A stretch of 64,000 nucleotides of DNA from Moduliflexus sp964602655 (GTDB taxonomy: Bacteria > Moduliflexota > Moduliflexia > Moduliflexales > Moduliflexaceae): positions 25,785-89,784 of the forward strand of contig CAZRSF010000017.1 in the NCBI GenBank assembly GCA_964602655.1, written 5' to 3'. Made by a program: the position numbers and the translations under genes. Position 1 is the first letter of the stretch. Each line of letters begins with the position of its first letter. Positions 24,716-34,300 of the stretch are shown here, in pieces. Under the pieces are notes generated by a model that was given only the letters and a program-made list of their open reading frames with translations, was not told the DNA's origin and ran no database searches.

Positions 24716-25255
24716 TTATTCTGACGAGGCGATTGTTTCCTCGGCCTGAAGTCGTTTATACTCGGCGATGACCTGCTTGCCGTAGTACGTACTCCGGTTA
24801 TAGCCCATGAGCGTCGCTTTCAGGCTGTTGGTTCGCGCAAATTTCCGCGCGAGGAAATAGGCGGCGGTTGCCAAGCTGTCATGCCGATTCAGCGGGTCTT
24901 TGATCTTATCTCCGTCGCCGTCCTGTCCATAGAGAAAAAACGTGGACGGCAGAATCTGCATGTAGCCCATTGCGCCAGCATACGACCCCTTAAAATCGGA
25001 GATCGGGCGCTGCGTGTGGCGAGCGATTTTTGCGAGGTACTTCAATTGCACAGCGTTTACCACCTCCGAAACTCGATACGTTCCGGTATATTTGCCTTCC
25101 CGCGTTTCAACGATGCTTACCGCGCGCAGCAAATGCGGCGAAATGCCATACTTACTGGCGACGGCATACAACTCAGCGTCTGTTTGCGCAAACGCCTCGA
25201 CCGAAACAGCGATCAGGCAGAACCCTGTCATAAGGCACAGCATACATTTTTTCAT
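24716..25255 (-). CDS. Lytic transglycosylase (SLT-type)
   Basis: 179 residues with signal peptide MKKCMLCLMTGFCLIAVSVEAFAQ; GGAGG 8 bp before ATG 25255 decides the start. The catalytic glutamate is in LLRAVSIVETREG (about residue 51). GSYAGAMGYMQILPSTFFLYG and DGDGDKIKDPLNRHDSLATAAYFLARKF follow, a layout of MltB/SLT_2-like enzymes that cleave peptidoglycan glycan strands to 1,6-anhydro products. The protein is shorter than MltB and lacks extra domains, so it is a compact periplasmic enzyme. The C-terminal NRSTYYGKQVIAEYKRL is the usual closing helix. Confidence 0.9.
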   Translation of the reverse strand: MKKCMLCLMTGFCLIAVSVEAFAQTDAELYAVASKYGISPHLLRAVSIVETREGKYTGTYRVSEVVNAVQLKYLAKIARHTQRPISDFKGSYAGAMGYMQILPSTFFLYGQDGDGDKIKDPLNRHDSLATAAYFLARKFARTNSLKATLMGYNRSTYYGKQVIAEYKRLQAEETIASSE

Positions 25256-25674
25256 TTGGCGTCCCTCCATGGCAGCCGCGCGGATGTATTGACCGAACAA
25301 CTGCCCCCCTCCATGTGATATTATAAGAAGTGAGTACGGTCGAACTTTTTCGCCATTGTATCCTCCAGTAAAAAGGTGATTGATGCCTGAATATGGACGT
25401 GTCAGCCCTTTCCGCAAAAAGGGCTGACATTATGACAGAACAAAGAGGATTACGTTAAAAAAATTAGGAAGGATTTCTGAAAACAGAGGAAACAGCCGAA
25501 CGCCTCTCTGACTGTACTTTTGCCGACGTCTGACGCGGGGCAGCCTCAGCGTCTCTTGCGCAACATCGAAACGCCACTGAATTTTATTCCGCGCCCTCTG
25601 CGAAGTCGTCTGCAAGCGCATCGTTAGGAATAGTCTCGCCCCCTGAGACTCCTTTCGTTATCCGAATTGATGTA
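25256..25674. other. Intergenic region with one palindrome
   Basis: About 419 bp. It contains the inverted repeat at 25400-25429 (arms TGTCAGCCCTTT) and no supported gene; the open frame at 25430-25621 has no ribosome site. The promoter of the transglycosylase must lie here. Confidence 0.5.
25400..25429. repeat. Inverted repeat, TGTCAGCCCTTT arms
   Basis: 12-bp perfect arms with a 6-base spacer, upstream of the transglycosylase gene and downstream of the next lipoprotein gene on the same strand. Confidence 0.75.
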
Positions 25675-26196
25675 TTAATCTGGTTGAATCACTCCATAGC
25701 TACCAAGTTGTTCCAATGGTATTGATGGCCATCTTACTGGTAGTTCTAAATTCGTGATGTGATCTGTAATTTCCAATGGCCTTTTCTCAAAAAAGAATTG
25801 TTCTGTTTGAGCAAATACGTTATTTGAATTTTTTCTAAAAAGGATCGCTCGTATTTGTACATAATAGTATCCAGGCTTTTTTGTAAACGTATACGGAATC
25901 ACGTTTTGATGTTCTGTTCTTTCACGGTCTAAATTGACAGTATCCATAATTTCATACGTATCTTTGATATATTGTTCCTCTGGATATGTTCCATGCGGAG
26001 GAGGATCATCTTTCCTCTTGACCGGAAAGAATGCTAAACTGACGATCATTCCATAATTATGTGGAACGTCTTCAATAACAACGTTTCCAGTGATTGTTTT
26101 TTCCTGATGAAACCACCCCATAATTTTCTTATTCCTCTCCTCACATGCGGTGAATAGCATTACACATGAAATAATAATACATGCTAATTTTCTCAA
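25675..26196 (-). CDS. Lipoprotein of unknown function (TTG start)
   Basis: 173 residues. The start is TTG 26196, with AAGGGAG 4-5 bp upstream; no ATG gives a complete signal peptide. The signal is MRKLACIIISCVMLFTAC with Cys 18 as the lipidated residue. The mature part looks like a beta-sandwich: ITGNVVIEDVPHNYGMIVSLAFFPV, then KKPGYYYVQIRAILFRKN and ITNLELPVRWPSIP, as in small Ig-like or carboxypeptidase-regulatory-like folds. Codon use is more AT-rich than in the flanking genes, which may reflect transfer. No family recognised. Confidence 0.72.
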   Translation of the reverse strand: MRKLACIIISCVMLFTACEERNKKIMGWFHQEKTITGNVVIEDVPHNYGMIVSLAFFPVKRKDDPPPHGTYPEEQYIKDTYEIMDTVNLDRERTEHQNVIPYTFTKKPGYYYVQIRAILFRKNSNNVFAQTEQFFFEKRPLEITDHITNLELPVRWPSIPLEQLGSYGVIQPD

Positions 26197-26318
26197 AGCA
26201 CTCCCTTTTTATATGTGCGCTTTCCTAACAAGAGACGCTACTAACTTTCAATCAAACGTAATGGCGCAATGGAGTCAGCGTATTGTCAGTCATGAGGTTG
26301 TTCCTGTCGTTCTTTATT

Positions 26319-27317
26319 TCAAAAACTCACGCCGACCGTCGCGCCGAAATACATCTGGCGTCCTTCGACGGTCAAATCAATCCCGGTTGCGCCGCGTCCC
26401 TCGTCCTCGCCACCGTAAAAGGATTGCGTCTGATCCCCTTCGAGATCGTAGGCGGCATAATTCGCCAGCACGGAAAGCGACCGGTTCGGCGTGATATGCC
26501 AACGAAGATCGCCGCCGATAGCCCAAAACATTCCATCGGTCTCCCCTGTGCTTAATTTCTGACGCAGCAGATGATCATCTTCATCTTTGCATGTTGCAAT
26601 CGGGCTGAAAAGGCCATAGGCATTGACATCAACGGCGCTATTCGGCACACTGGAAGAAAAAGCGACTCCGACATACGGCACATCTATTTTTTGCTGATAC
26701 GTAATGCCGGTTCCCGGCAATTGCCCCTGATAAAATTCATCAGGATCAATTGTCCATTGCTCTCCGTTTTTAGCCTCCCAATCCCATTGTGTGTAAGAAA
26801 ATCCTAACAGAACTCCCAAAGACATTGTTTCATTTGAGGGAAGCGCGGAGAGAATATCGTACCGCACATTGATATCAAAATGCTTTCCGTCCACAGACGA
26901 ATCCGACTCAGAATAGATTGCCTTTTGGCTGCCGTAATAGCCATACAGCCAATCGCTATCCTTCATCGTACCGGTCTGATCATACACTGAAACCCAGCCT
27001 CCAGCGCTGAGCGTAAAACGATTTAATGGGTGGAACGACCCAACACCACCAATGTAAAGAGTTCCGTCTAACGGCCATTCCAATTCGCTTTTCCATCCCC
27101 CATCCTGTTTTCCTTCGATAGTATAGGTCATCTGGCCGAATTCGACAAATGAAGAGAGCCCTAAGAAGAATCCTGACGTCGTTCCTTCCTCTTCGAACAA
27201 AGATGATGCGCTCACCGGCGGAATGGAGGCGATCTGTCCCCAACTTACGGCAGGAAAAAATAAAGAAATGAGCACAAGAATCCCGCCTGCTTGACATTGT
27301 CTGAAAATTCGCTGCAT
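26319..27317 (-). CDS. Omptin-like outer-membrane beta-barrel protease
   Basis: 332 residues with signal peptide ending AVSWGQ and AGGAG before the ATG. The rest alternates as outer-membrane strands and ends in F (GATVGVSF), as barrels do. It resembles the omptin family (OmpT/Pla): MTYTIEGKQDGGWKSELEWPLD, MKDSDW (equivalent to the Asp83/Asp85 pair of OmpT), YSESDSSVDGKHFDINVRYDI and DEDDHLLR (equivalent to the Asp210/His212 pair). All four catalytic positions therefore appear to be kept. Omptins cut extracellular peptides between basic residues and are best known from enterobacteria; a copy in this background is unusual. Sequence similarity judged by eye only. Confidence 0.7.
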   Translation of the reverse strand: MQRIFRQCQAGGILVLISLFFPAVSWGQIASIPPVSASSLFEEEGTTSGFFLGLSSFVEFGQMTYTIEGKQDGGWKSELEWPLDGTLYIGGVGSFHPLNRFTLSAGGWVSVYDQTGTMKDSDWLYGYYGSQKAIYSESDSSVDGKHFDINVRYDILSALPSNETMSLGVLLGFSYTQWDWEAKNGEQWTIDPDEFYQGQLPGTGITYQQKIDVPYVGVAFSSSVPNSAVDVNAYGLFSPIATCKDEDDHLLRQKLSTGETDGMFWAIGGDLRWHITPNRSLSVLANYAAYDLEGDQTQSFYGGEDEGRGATGIDLTVEGRQMYFGATVGVSF

Positions 27318-27650
27318 AATGATGATACTCCTTTAAAATAATTGAAATAATGATGACACGATGAGGAAAGGTCGCGTCAAAAAAACGTATGCCTTGCCTA
27401 TATCCGATCAAAAAAATTGTCAAGAAAAAGCCTTCTCGTCTTGAATTCCATACGATCTCGAATGGGCAGACGATAAAAAAACATGGAGCACTCAGATTTT
27501 TATTGACGTAAAAAGCGTTATCCTTACTTAAAATAACAGTGTGACATGTCTGTTGCGTTCATGCCGATACGCTCATTTTTTGGATAATAACAATTATAAC
27601 GGAATGTATCGTTCCGCATTGGTAACAATGGCGGATGGGTACCATTGCAA
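27318..27650. other. Divergent promoter region of omptin-like and tup genes
   Basis: About 333 bp. Rightward, TTGACG at 27503 is followed by an AT-rich stretch (ACTTAAAAT) that could be a promoter with loose spacing. A short hairpin GGAA-TTCC lies near 27601-27615, and GGTA/TACC plus CAATGG/CCATTG arms flank the start region of tupA. I see no Moco/Tuco-type riboswitch. Confidence 0.4.
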
Positions 27651-28478
27651 ATGAAACAACGCTTATTAGGATTATGGTTCTGTTGTCTGCTTCTGTTGTT
27701 TTCTGTGTCTTCGGGAATGGCTCAGGAAGCGCAGGAACGGCTGAAAATGTCCACCACCACCAGCACGGAAAATTCCGGGCTGCTCACCGTCCTGCTCCCG
27801 CCGTTCGAACAGGCGTTTAACGTCAAAGTGGACGTGGTGTCTGTCGGCACGGGCAAGGCCATCGAACTTGGCGTCAATGGCGATGTGGACGTGGTGTTCG
27901 TTCATGCGCGGGAAGCGGAAGACAAATTTGTCGCCGATGGCGGCGGCGTCAACCGGCGCGACGTGATGTATAATGACTTCGTGATTTTGGGGACGGAGAA
28001 TGATCCGGCAGGCGTGAAACAGGCGAAAACTGCGGACGAAGCGTTGAAAAAAATCGCCGATGCGCAGGCCACATTTATTTCACGCGGCGACAAATCCGGC
28101 ACACACATGAAAGAGTTGGAAGTCTGGCAAAAAAGCGGCATCACGCCGCAAGGAACGTGGTATATGGAAGCGGGACAGGGCATGGGGGCGGTGCTGACGA
28201 TGGCGAACGACAAACAAGCCTACACGCTCTCGGATCGCGGCACATATTTGGCCTTCACGGAGAAAACTTCGCTCAAAGTCGTATCTGAAGGCGATCCGGC
28301 GCTCTATAATCCGTATGGGATTATCGCGGTGAATCCGGCGAAATTCCCGCAAGCCAATTATGTGAAAGCGATGGCGTTGATTGGCTGGGTTACGTCGCCA
28401 GAAGGTCAAAAAATTATCCGTGAATTCGGCAAAGACAAATTTGGCGAGCCGTTGTTTTATCCGTTGGCAATTCAGTAG
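27651..28478 (+). CDS. tupA: Tungstate ABC transporter, substrate-binding protein
   Basis: 275 residues with a signal peptide (LLGLWFCCLLLLFSVSSGMAQ). It is the periplasmic receptor of a tungstate importer. The TupA signature STTTSTENSGLL (oxyanion-binding loop, about residues 35-46) is present, as are VGTGKAIELGVNGDVDVVFVHAR and FISRGDKSGTHMKELEVW, both typical of the TupA group rather than ModA. It is followed by the permease and ATPase in order. Tungstate is needed for aldehyde oxidoreductases and some formate dehydrogenases, suggesting anaerobic metabolism. No strong ribosome site is visible before the ATG. Confidence 0.93.
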   Translation: MKQRLLGLWFCCLLLLFSVSSGMAQEAQERLKMSTTTSTENSGLLTVLLPPFEQAFNVKVDVVSVGTGKAIELGVNGDVDVVFVHAREAEDKFVADGGGVNRRDVMYNDFVILGTENDPAGVKQAKTADEALKKIADAQATFISRGDKSGTHMKELEVWQKSGITPQGTWYMEAGQGMGAVLTMANDKQAYTLSDRGTYLAFTEKTSLKVVSEGDPALYNPYGIIAVNPAKFPQANYVKAMALIGWVTSPEGQKIIREFGKDKFGEPLFYPLAIQ

Positions 28479-28484
28479 GAACAG

Positions 28485-28517
28485 AACCCTGCCAGGGTTT
28501 CGAACCCTGGCAGGGTT
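28485..28517. repeat. Palindrome, family B
   Basis: 15-bp perfect arms AACCCTGCCAGGGTT with a 3-base loop, between tupA and tupB. Each arm is itself nearly palindromic, so a cruciform or a two-branched fold is possible. Confidence 0.9.
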
Positions 28518-28528
28518 GGGCATCACCG

Positions 28529-29218
28529 ATGACATTTCTGCTTGACGCCTTTTACGAAGCGATTCATCTGATTCTCACGTTTGACCCGGAAGTGCTGAAC
28601 ATTGCCGCAACTTCTGTGCGTGTGTCCAGCGTGGCGATCTTTTTCGCGTCATTAACTGCCGTTCCGCTCGGATTCATCGTGGGAATCACTCAATTTTACG
28701 GGCGTGGAGCGCTGCTGACGTTGTTGAATACCAGCATGGCCATTCCGACGGTCGTCATCGGTTTGTTAGGGTACGCGCTCATCTCGCGGCAGGGCGTGTT
28801 TGGAGAATTCAATCTGCTTTTCACGCCAAGCGCGATGATCTTCGGGCAATACATTCTGGCCGTGCCGACGATCATGGCGTTGACCATTTCCGCCACTCAA
28901 AGCGTTGACCCGCGTATCAGAAAAACAGCGGTCGTTCTCGGCGCGAATTCATTCCAGGCGGCTATAACGATTTTGCTGGAAGCGCGCTTCGCTGTCATGG
29001 CGGCCATTATCACCGGCTTCGGGCGTATCGTCGGCGAGGTCGGCGCATCCATGATGCTTGGCGGAAATATCAAAGGGTTTACCAGAAATCTTGCGACCGC
29101 GATTGCGCTTGAAACCAGCAAAGGCGAATTCGGGTTCGGATTGGCGCTCGGCATGATTTTGCTGGCGATTGCGCTATTTATCAACATGCTGCTGCGTTTT
29201 TTTCAACACAAAGCCTGA
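28529..29218 (+). CDS. tupB: Tungstate ABC transporter, permease
   Basis: 229 residues with about five to six membrane helices, the inner-membrane channel of the importer. The cytoplasmic EAA loop that contacts the ATPase is RKTAVVLGANSFQAAITILLEARFAVMAAIITGFGRIVGEVGA. It is close to the TupB/WtpB-type permeases. It lies 50 bp after tupA with a family B palindrome between, and 43 bp before tupC with a family C palindrome between, so the operon has a stem in each gap. Confidence 0.92.
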   Translation: MTFLLDAFYEAIHLILTFDPEVLNIAATSVRVSSVAIFFASLTAVPLGFIVGITQFYGRGALLTLLNTSMAIPTVVIGLLGYALISRQGVFGEFNLLFTPSAMIFGQYILAVPTIMALTISATQSVDPRIRKTAVVLGANSFQAAITILLEARFAVMAAIITGFGRIVGEVGASMMLGGNIKGFTRNLATAIALETSKGEFGFGLALGMILLAIALFINMLLRFFQHKA

Positions 29219-29220
29219 AA

Positions 29221-29253
29221 AGCTGTCAGACACGTCTGAAGTGTCTGACAGCT
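29221..29253. repeat. Palindrome, family C
   Basis: 13-bp arms AGCTGTCAGACAC with a 7-base loop, between tupB and tupC. Confidence 0.88.
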
Positions 29254-29261
29254 AAGTCGTT

Positions 29262-30290
29262 ATGATGACTTCACAGACGCCTCCAATCTTCGAGATCGAA
29301 CGCCTCCACCATGCGTATGATGCGCTCGCCGCTCCGCTGCTCGACATTCCGAATTTGCAAATCTTTCCGGGCAGCATCACCTGTTTTTACGGTCCGAATG
29401 GCTCAGGGAAAACCACGTTATTCGAACTGCTCACCCTGATGCGCCGCCCACAGCAAGGGCGCATTCTGTTTCAGCAGCAAGAAATTTTCCCAAGACGGGA
29501 CGGCGTGGCTGCCCTTCGCACGAATGCAACCCTGGTGTATCAAGACCCGCTTTTATTCGATACGACTGTCGAGCGGAACGTGGATTACGGTTTGCGGATG
29601 CGGGGTTTGAAACGAAATCTGCGCAAACAGCGTGTAGAAGAAGCGTTACAACTTGTCGGATTAGAAGGCTTCCAGCCTCGCAAAGCCCGTCAGCTTTCCG
29701 GCGGTGAACGCCAGCGCGTGGCATTGGCGAGAGCGTTAGCCCTGCATCCCTCCGCGCTGCTGTTAGATGAATTTTCCGCGAATGTTGACGAAAAACACCG
29801 CGCCCAGCTTGAAACAATTATCCGCCAGATTCGCGAACGCTTCGGCACGACGATTCTGCTGACCACGCACTACCTGGATCAGGCGTATCGCGTGGCGGAT
29901 GAGGTACTGCATCTCATGAATGGCCGCCTGACTGCGTCCGCGCTGACAAATGTGTTTCGCGGCGTGATTTCGCAAGAACACGGCCACGCGCATTTTTCGA
30001 ACGGGCGGATTGATTTTGATGTCGTTTCGCCGCATGACGGCGCGGCGACGGTCGCGATTCCTGCCAACACGATAGTCGTGTCGCCGCATTCATTGGAATC
30101 GAGCATGAGGAACGCACTCTGCGGCAAAATTACGCATTTGATTGATGGCGGCCATTCCGTGCATTTGAAAGTGGCTGCCGGAGAAACCCTTGATGTGACG
30201 CTGACCAAAGAATCCTATCATGACTTGCGCCTGCATCCCGGCATGGAGGTCTATCTTTATTTCAAAGCGACGGCGGTGGAAGTACTGTAA
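29262..30290 (+). CDS. tupC: Tungstate ABC transporter, ATP-binding protein
   Basis: 342 residues. ABC ATPase with Walker A GPNGSGKTT (about 44-52), Q-loop VYQDP, signature LSGGERQRVALARAL, Walker B ALLLDEF and H-loop TTHYLDQA. After residue ~235 comes a TOBE/Mop-like domain (SSMRNALCGKITHLIDGGHSVHLKVAAGETLDVTLTKES), which in molybdate and tungstate ATPases binds the oxyanion and lowers transport when the cell is replete. Thus feedback control at the protein level is likely. Last gene of tupABC. Confidence 0.92.
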   Translation: MMTSQTPPIFEIERLHHAYDALAAPLLDIPNLQIFPGSITCFYGPNGSGKTTLFELLTLMRRPQQGRILFQQQEIFPRRDGVAALRTNATLVYQDPLLFDTTVERNVDYGLRMRGLKRNLRKQRVEEALQLVGLEGFQPRKARQLSGGERQRVALARALALHPSALLLDEFSANVDEKHRAQLETIIRQIRERFGTTILLTTHYLDQAYRVADEVLHLMNGRLTASALTNVFRGVISQEHGHAHFSNGRIDFDVVSPHDGAATVAIPANTIVVSPHSLESSMRNALCGKITHLIDGGHSVHLKVAAGETLDVTLTKESYHDLRLHPGMEVYLYFKATAVEVL

Positions 30291-30332
30291 TGCCAATGAT
30301 GTTCGAAACGATTATTATGAAGTGATTCGAGG

Positions 30333-30372
30333 GTCGTTTAATTGAACGCCCCTACAGGGGCGTCTCTACGGA
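30333..30372. repeat. Family D-like repeat
   Basis: AATTGAACGCCCCTAC joined to an inverted GTAGGGGCG-type copy (CAGGGGCGTC); imperfect. It lies between the convergent tupC and mutarotase-like genes and may terminate both. Confidence 0.65.
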
Positions 30373-30389
30373 GAGATAATGGCATTATT

Positions 30390-31343
30390 TTACCGCTCAA
30401 TGCACTCTTTGACGGCGAGGCGCAGAAACCAGGTCTGTTTGCCATGCGGCGGGAGCGTGCTGGACATGTTTCGGGCTTTCGACAGATCAGGCTGATCCAT
30501 CGCGGCGGTGGCCGGTTCGAGAGCGACGTTATACTGATGCTCCCACCAGCCTTGATTGAACCAGACGCCGAGATAACGGACAACATCCGGTGGAAAATTG
30601 AGATGAAGCGAAAGATTCCTGCCCGGATCGCTCAATCCGCACCATCCCTCCGACATCGGCGCGGCGAAATAGTATTTCTGGCGTCCCAGGCCATCTGGCG
30701 CGGCGAGCGTGGCGAGATCAACGACGCGGCCATCTTCAAGCGTCGCGTTAGGAAAATCGTACTCGCGTCCATATTCCCGCAGCGGTTCGCCGGAATAGGC
30801 ATTCAGAATCTTCGCCATCGCCGGAGGCAGCAGCAGGCGCGTCCCCGGCGTGAGGTTGAACAACGGGTGCGCTGCCCAGAGGTAATCTAACGGAAAGGGT
30901 GAAAGATTGGCTGCGGCATACGCGATTTCCAGAACGTTGTCGTTCAGGGAGACCGTTTTTTCGAGCAGATACGGCAAGCGGACGCCATTGACCCACAAAC
31001 GCAAACGTTCTCCAGCGATTTCATAATGCCAGGGGAGCGACCAGACTTCGCCATGATCCGGCAGCAGCGTACCGTCCCAGACGCCGCCCGCATAACGGCA
31101 GGCGTTGATCGTCGGGAACATTTCGTCGAACCCGAAAGACTGTGTCCTGCCGAATGGCTGACCGTATTCGGATTTCGGGAATTTCGCGTCCGATTCCTGC
31201 CAGAGCAATTCGGCCTCACGCGGCTTATAGACGAGCGAAGCGATTTTGGAACCCCATTGCGGCAGAATCGTGGCGCGAAGTTCGGAATTCTCCAGCACGA
31301 TGCCGTCAACGTCTTTATAGGTTCCGTAGGAAATTTTGCACAT
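30390..31343 (-). CDS. Aldose 1-epimerase-like (mutarotase-fold) protein
   Basis: 317 residues. The galactose-mutarotase-like beta-sandwich is recognisable from NSELRATILPQWGSKIASLVYK at the start, GFDEMFPTINA, LPDHGEVWSLPWHYE (the HGE histidine region) and LDYLWAAHPLFNL (second histidine region). True GalM enzymes use two His and one Glu; HG and AHP are present, the Glu cannot be assigned by eye. It follows the DUF5107-TPR gene by 50 bp and the arabinose-type transporter, so it is likely to act on the imported sugar or its glycoside. Start ATG 31343 has a weak ribosome site. Confidence 0.8.
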   Translation of the reverse strand: MCKISYGTYKDVDGIVLENSELRATILPQWGSKIASLVYKPREAELLWQESDAKFPKSEYGQPFGRTQSFGFDEMFPTINACRYAGGVWDGTLLPDHGEVWSLPWHYEIAGERLRLWVNGVRLPYLLEKTVSLNDNVLEIAYAAANLSPFPLDYLWAAHPLFNLTPGTRLLLPPAMAKILNAYSGEPLREYGREYDFPNATLEDGRVVDLATLAAPDGLGRQKYYFAAPMSEGWCGLSDPGRNLSLHLNFPPDVVRYLGVWFNQGWWEHQYNVALEPATAAMDQPDLSKARNMSSTLPPHGKQTWFLRLAVKECIER

Positions 31344-31354
31344 GAGATAAACTT

Positions 31355-31387
31355 AACCCTGCCAGGGTTTTGAACCCTGGCAGGGTT
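31355..31387. repeat. Palindrome, family B
   Basis: 15-bp arms AACCCTGCCAGGGTT, loop TTG, between the DUF5107 and mutarotase-like genes. Confidence 0.9.
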
Positions 31388-31393
31388 GATGAA

Positions 31394-34300
31394 TCAACGC
31401 CAGTAGGTCTCGCCGATCATCGCGAGATGCTGCGCCGCGCCCTGATGATTGACATCTGACTGCGTCACGAACTCCAATTCCCGCCGTGCTTGATCAGGCT
31501 TGCCAAGCCCTAAATAGCCTAAACCGAGCAGATAATGACAGAGAATCCGATTGCGGTGATTCAGGTCTTCGTCAAAAATCAACAAATCCGGCAGCGACAC
31601 GGCGAAATAATCAATGCTCGGCTCTGCAAAAAGCTGCTGTTCCGCGTAATCAATCAGCGCGTGAAACCGGCTGCGAGCGCGATCTTCCTGGCCGAGTTTT
31701 TCGAACGCCAATCCTTGATAAAAGATTTGTTCCGGGGGTTGATCGTTGTAAAACATTGCGGCGGACGGGCGTTCCGCGCCGCGATACGCCTGAGCGAACG
31801 AGTTTTCAGCGCGAGCCTGATCCCCTGCTTGCTGAAATGCGCAGCCTTCCAAATAATAGAGATCATTTTCCGATGCGCCATACAGCTTGCCTTCGCCGAG
31901 ATTCTGCGGATAGGTTTTGGCGCGGTCGAGCCAGTCAAGCGCCTGCTCGAATTTGAGGGCTTTCAACGCCTGTTTTGCTAAGCCGAGATGACAGGCGACG
32001 TATTGCCCCGACACTTTGCCTTCGCCCCCTTCCCAGGGGTGAAATTTCCGCGCCGCAATCAGCGTTCTGGCGGTGTCGTATTGTTCAAGCTGATTATACA
32101 GCGCGGCGCGTTCCAAATAGAGATCGTCGCGCAATTCCACTAATGGAAGGTGGCCTTCCAAAAACGCCAAACGCTCTTGCGCCGGGCGATTCAGCTTTTT
32201 ATAGAGTTGATTCAGTTCCATGAACACCCGCGCATCCTGCGGATTCAGCGCAAACGCCTTTTCCAGGGCGGCTCGCGCTTCTTCGTGATTCATCCGCTTG
32301 TTGTAATACGCCAACGCCAAATTCCGGTGCGTGGTCGGGAAATGCGGGTCAAGCTCACGCGAGGTTTCCCAGCAGCGGATCGCGTCGTCATACTGCCGCC
32401 GGTCATACCAGAAATTGCCGAGATAGTAGAACGCTTTCGCGTCCGTCGGATTAAATTCTTTCACCGCTTCCAGCGCCGCGACAGCTTCGAGATGATTCGG
32501 AAAGCAATAATCCGGCTTCGCATGCGCCGCTTTTTGATAGCGCTCCGCAGCGGCGGCATCATGCCCGCGCTGCCACTCGAAATAGCCGAGATAGTAATAG
32601 ATCATTGGATAGGTCGTGTCGGCGTGTTCGTCGGCAATGACGCGGGAAAGGAGGTCAATCGCCTCATCAAACAGCCCGGCGGCGGCATAATCGAGCGCAT
32701 ATTCGATATGCGTGTGCGGGTCGTTGCGCATGGCGCGTGTCAGCGCTGCGACTTCCTGCGCGGCTTCGGCAGTTTTCCCCTGTTCGCGCAAGAGAAGCGC
32801 CCGCTCGTTCCAGACGCCGAAATTGAAATGATCAAGCTCAAGTGACGCCTGCGTGAACGCCTCCGCCCGGTCGTATTGCCCCAAATGCCGCAAAATCGCG
32901 ACGTTCAGATGGCGGCCTTTGTGATTCTGCGTGTTGCGAGAGAGCGAGCGCTCAATCAATTCCAATGCCAACGCGAATTTTTGCCGGGATGCGGCGATTT
33001 GCGCGAGCGCGAAATAGCCGCTGTCCTGCCACGCGCCGTTCCAGACGCTTTTGAAAAAGGCGTCGAACGCCTCGTCAAGCTTCCCCTGAATTTTCAGGCT
33101 GAGGCCGAGATTGTAATACGGCTCGCCGTCATAGGGATTCGGATTGCGCTGCGTCAACGTCTTGATGGCGCGGCGGAAATAGGCTTCGCTGTCCTGAAAT
33201 TGCCCGTGCCGCAAGAGCCAGAGGCCAAGCGCGTTGTTATTGCGAATATCCCCCGGATCGCGTTTCAGCGCTTCTTGATAGTACGCCGTCGGATCGTAGG
33301 TCGCATGGCGGTATTGTTCCAAATGCAGCCCGGTCAGATACAATTGCTCCGTCGAAGGGAGTTCCTCCGGCGGCAGCGCCGACTTCGCTGAATCTGGAAG
33401 CGGCTTTTTTTCAGGCGTTTCAGGTTGATAAGAGACTAACAACACGCCCTCTTCGGTTGTCACGGAAACGCGCAAATTTTCAGCGTGTTCGCCTGCCGAC
33501 AATTCGCAGGAGCGGACAAATATTTGCTCCGGCGAGACATCAACCGTTTTTTCGAAATAAACCTGAGACGCGCTTTGCAGCGTGATGGTCAGGTTGCGAT
33601 ACGCGGCGGTGACATAGATGCTGACAGTCGCAGACGCACCAGTGATGTCAAGATTGACGAGCGCGTCGGCAGTCGCGTTTTTCACGACGCCAATCGAATG
33701 ATATGGCAGAAAATATTGATGGAAAATCTTCTCTTCACACGGCTGAATCCAGCTAAAATCAGGCTGATTGTCGGTATAAACGCCGGTCATCAATTCGATG
33801 TACGGGCCGTCCTCGTCTGTCAAATTCCGATCCCACGCCTGCCCGAAATCGCCACAGCCCCAAGTCCACTGCTTTTTGCCAGGGGAAATGTGGTGATCCG
33901 CGACATGCAGCACGCCTGCCTGCACGCTGTGATCATAGCCGCCGACAAAGTCGTATTTCGACTGAATCGCCATGTAGGAGGTCGGCACGGGGATATTTTT
34001 ATAGCGGGAAATATCCACGCCAGCGGAGTAATCCATTTTGTAATACGTGCCGGTGGCGATGGGGAAGCGGGAGACATCGCGCTTGCCGTGATCAAACACG
34101 GCGTGAACGTCGGGCGGAAAGACCGATTGATAGTCGTCGTTGACCGACACCGCCGGGTTTGCCCACCAGAGGAAATGCTGCGGCATGGTGGTGCGGTTAT
34201 ACAGTTTGCCGGTGATTTTCAGGTAGGCTTTGTCGGGAAAGAGCGTGAAGCCCGCCATGCCTTTGGTGCGGAACATCCGCTCCACTTCGCTGACCCAGAC

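Noticed and set aside
27540..27650. Molybdenum/tungsten cofactor riboswitch ahead of tupA
   Set aside because: Only short inverted repeats; the conserved elements of that class are not visible.
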